Shown: piece by piece, positions 5,008-5,031 of the stretch | Layout: each line of letters starts with the position of its first letter | Numbering within the stretch: position 1 is the first letter of the stretch | The notes under the pieces: generated by a model | What the model was told of the DNA's origin: nothing | Seen by the model: the letters and a program-made list of their open reading frames with translations, nothing else | The model's database searches: none | Position numbers and translations under genes: made by a program | Source: an uncultured Calothrix sp. | GTDB lineage: Bacteria > Cyanobacteriota > Cyanobacteriia > Cyanobacteriales > Nostocaceae | Assembly (NCBI GenBank): GCA_937884685.1 | Contig: CAKZYM010000438.1 | Location: 1 to 5,031 of the forward strand | Reading direction: 5' to 3' | DNA: 5,031 nucleotides

Positions 5008-5031
5008 GTTAATGTGAATGCAAATATTTTT

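Larger units (their letters stand above)
4731..5031. other. Gene-free tail downstream of the sigma gene, rich in palindromes
   Basis: No credible gene is seen in these 301 bases. The longest notable frame (4937-5017, 26 codons) overlaps a stem-loop and lacks a ribosome-binding site. The region holds a tandem heptamer and at least four palindromic elements, listed separately. A GTCC/GGAC stem (4802-4814) is short, and no hairpin followed by a T-run marks a clear terminator for the sigma gene. Confidence 0.75.

Noticed and set aside
4937..5017. 26-codon open frame downstream of the sigma gene
   Set aside because: It runs through a stem-loop and a repeat palindrome, lacks a ribosome-binding site, and its product matches nothing I recognise.

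Overview
The window looks like a chromosomal segment from a cyanobacterium, probably a filamentous heterocyst-forming one. Evidence: a group 2 sigma-70 factor with the cyanobacterial architecture, a PriA of cyanobacterial type, one HIP1 octamer (GCGATCGC, 4212-4219), heptanucleotide tandem repeats of the kind known from Calothrix and Nostoc, and AT-rich spacers with many short palindromes. The genus cannot be fixed from this sequence alone.

Layout: 1-118 has no gene but holds three back-to-back hairpins just past the end of priA. 119-2734 (minus strand) is priA, the replication-restart helicase, intact in all motifs but carrying an in-frame low-complexity insert built from tandem repeats. 2735-3593 is an 859-base AT-rich divergent intergenic region with several inverted repeats, an orphan consensus Shine-Dalgarno sequence, and a nested stem structure close to the sigma gene. 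3594-4730 (plus strand) encodes a 378-residue group 2 sigma factor. 4731-5031 is a gene-free tail with a tandem heptamer and a cluster of palindromes.

The two genes are divergent, separated by a long spacer, and have no obvious joint pathway. PriA reloads the replicative helicase at stalled forks. The sigma factor directs core RNA polymerase to a subset of promoters, usually under stress or nutrient change. They could share regulatory DNA in the spacer, but nothing seen proves it. No mobile-element gene, tRNA, rRNA or CRISPR array was found. The points most worth a second look are the repeat-derived insert inside priA, the hairpin cluster at 10-117, and the structured leader with a start-less Shine-Dalgarno sequence ahead of the sigma gene.
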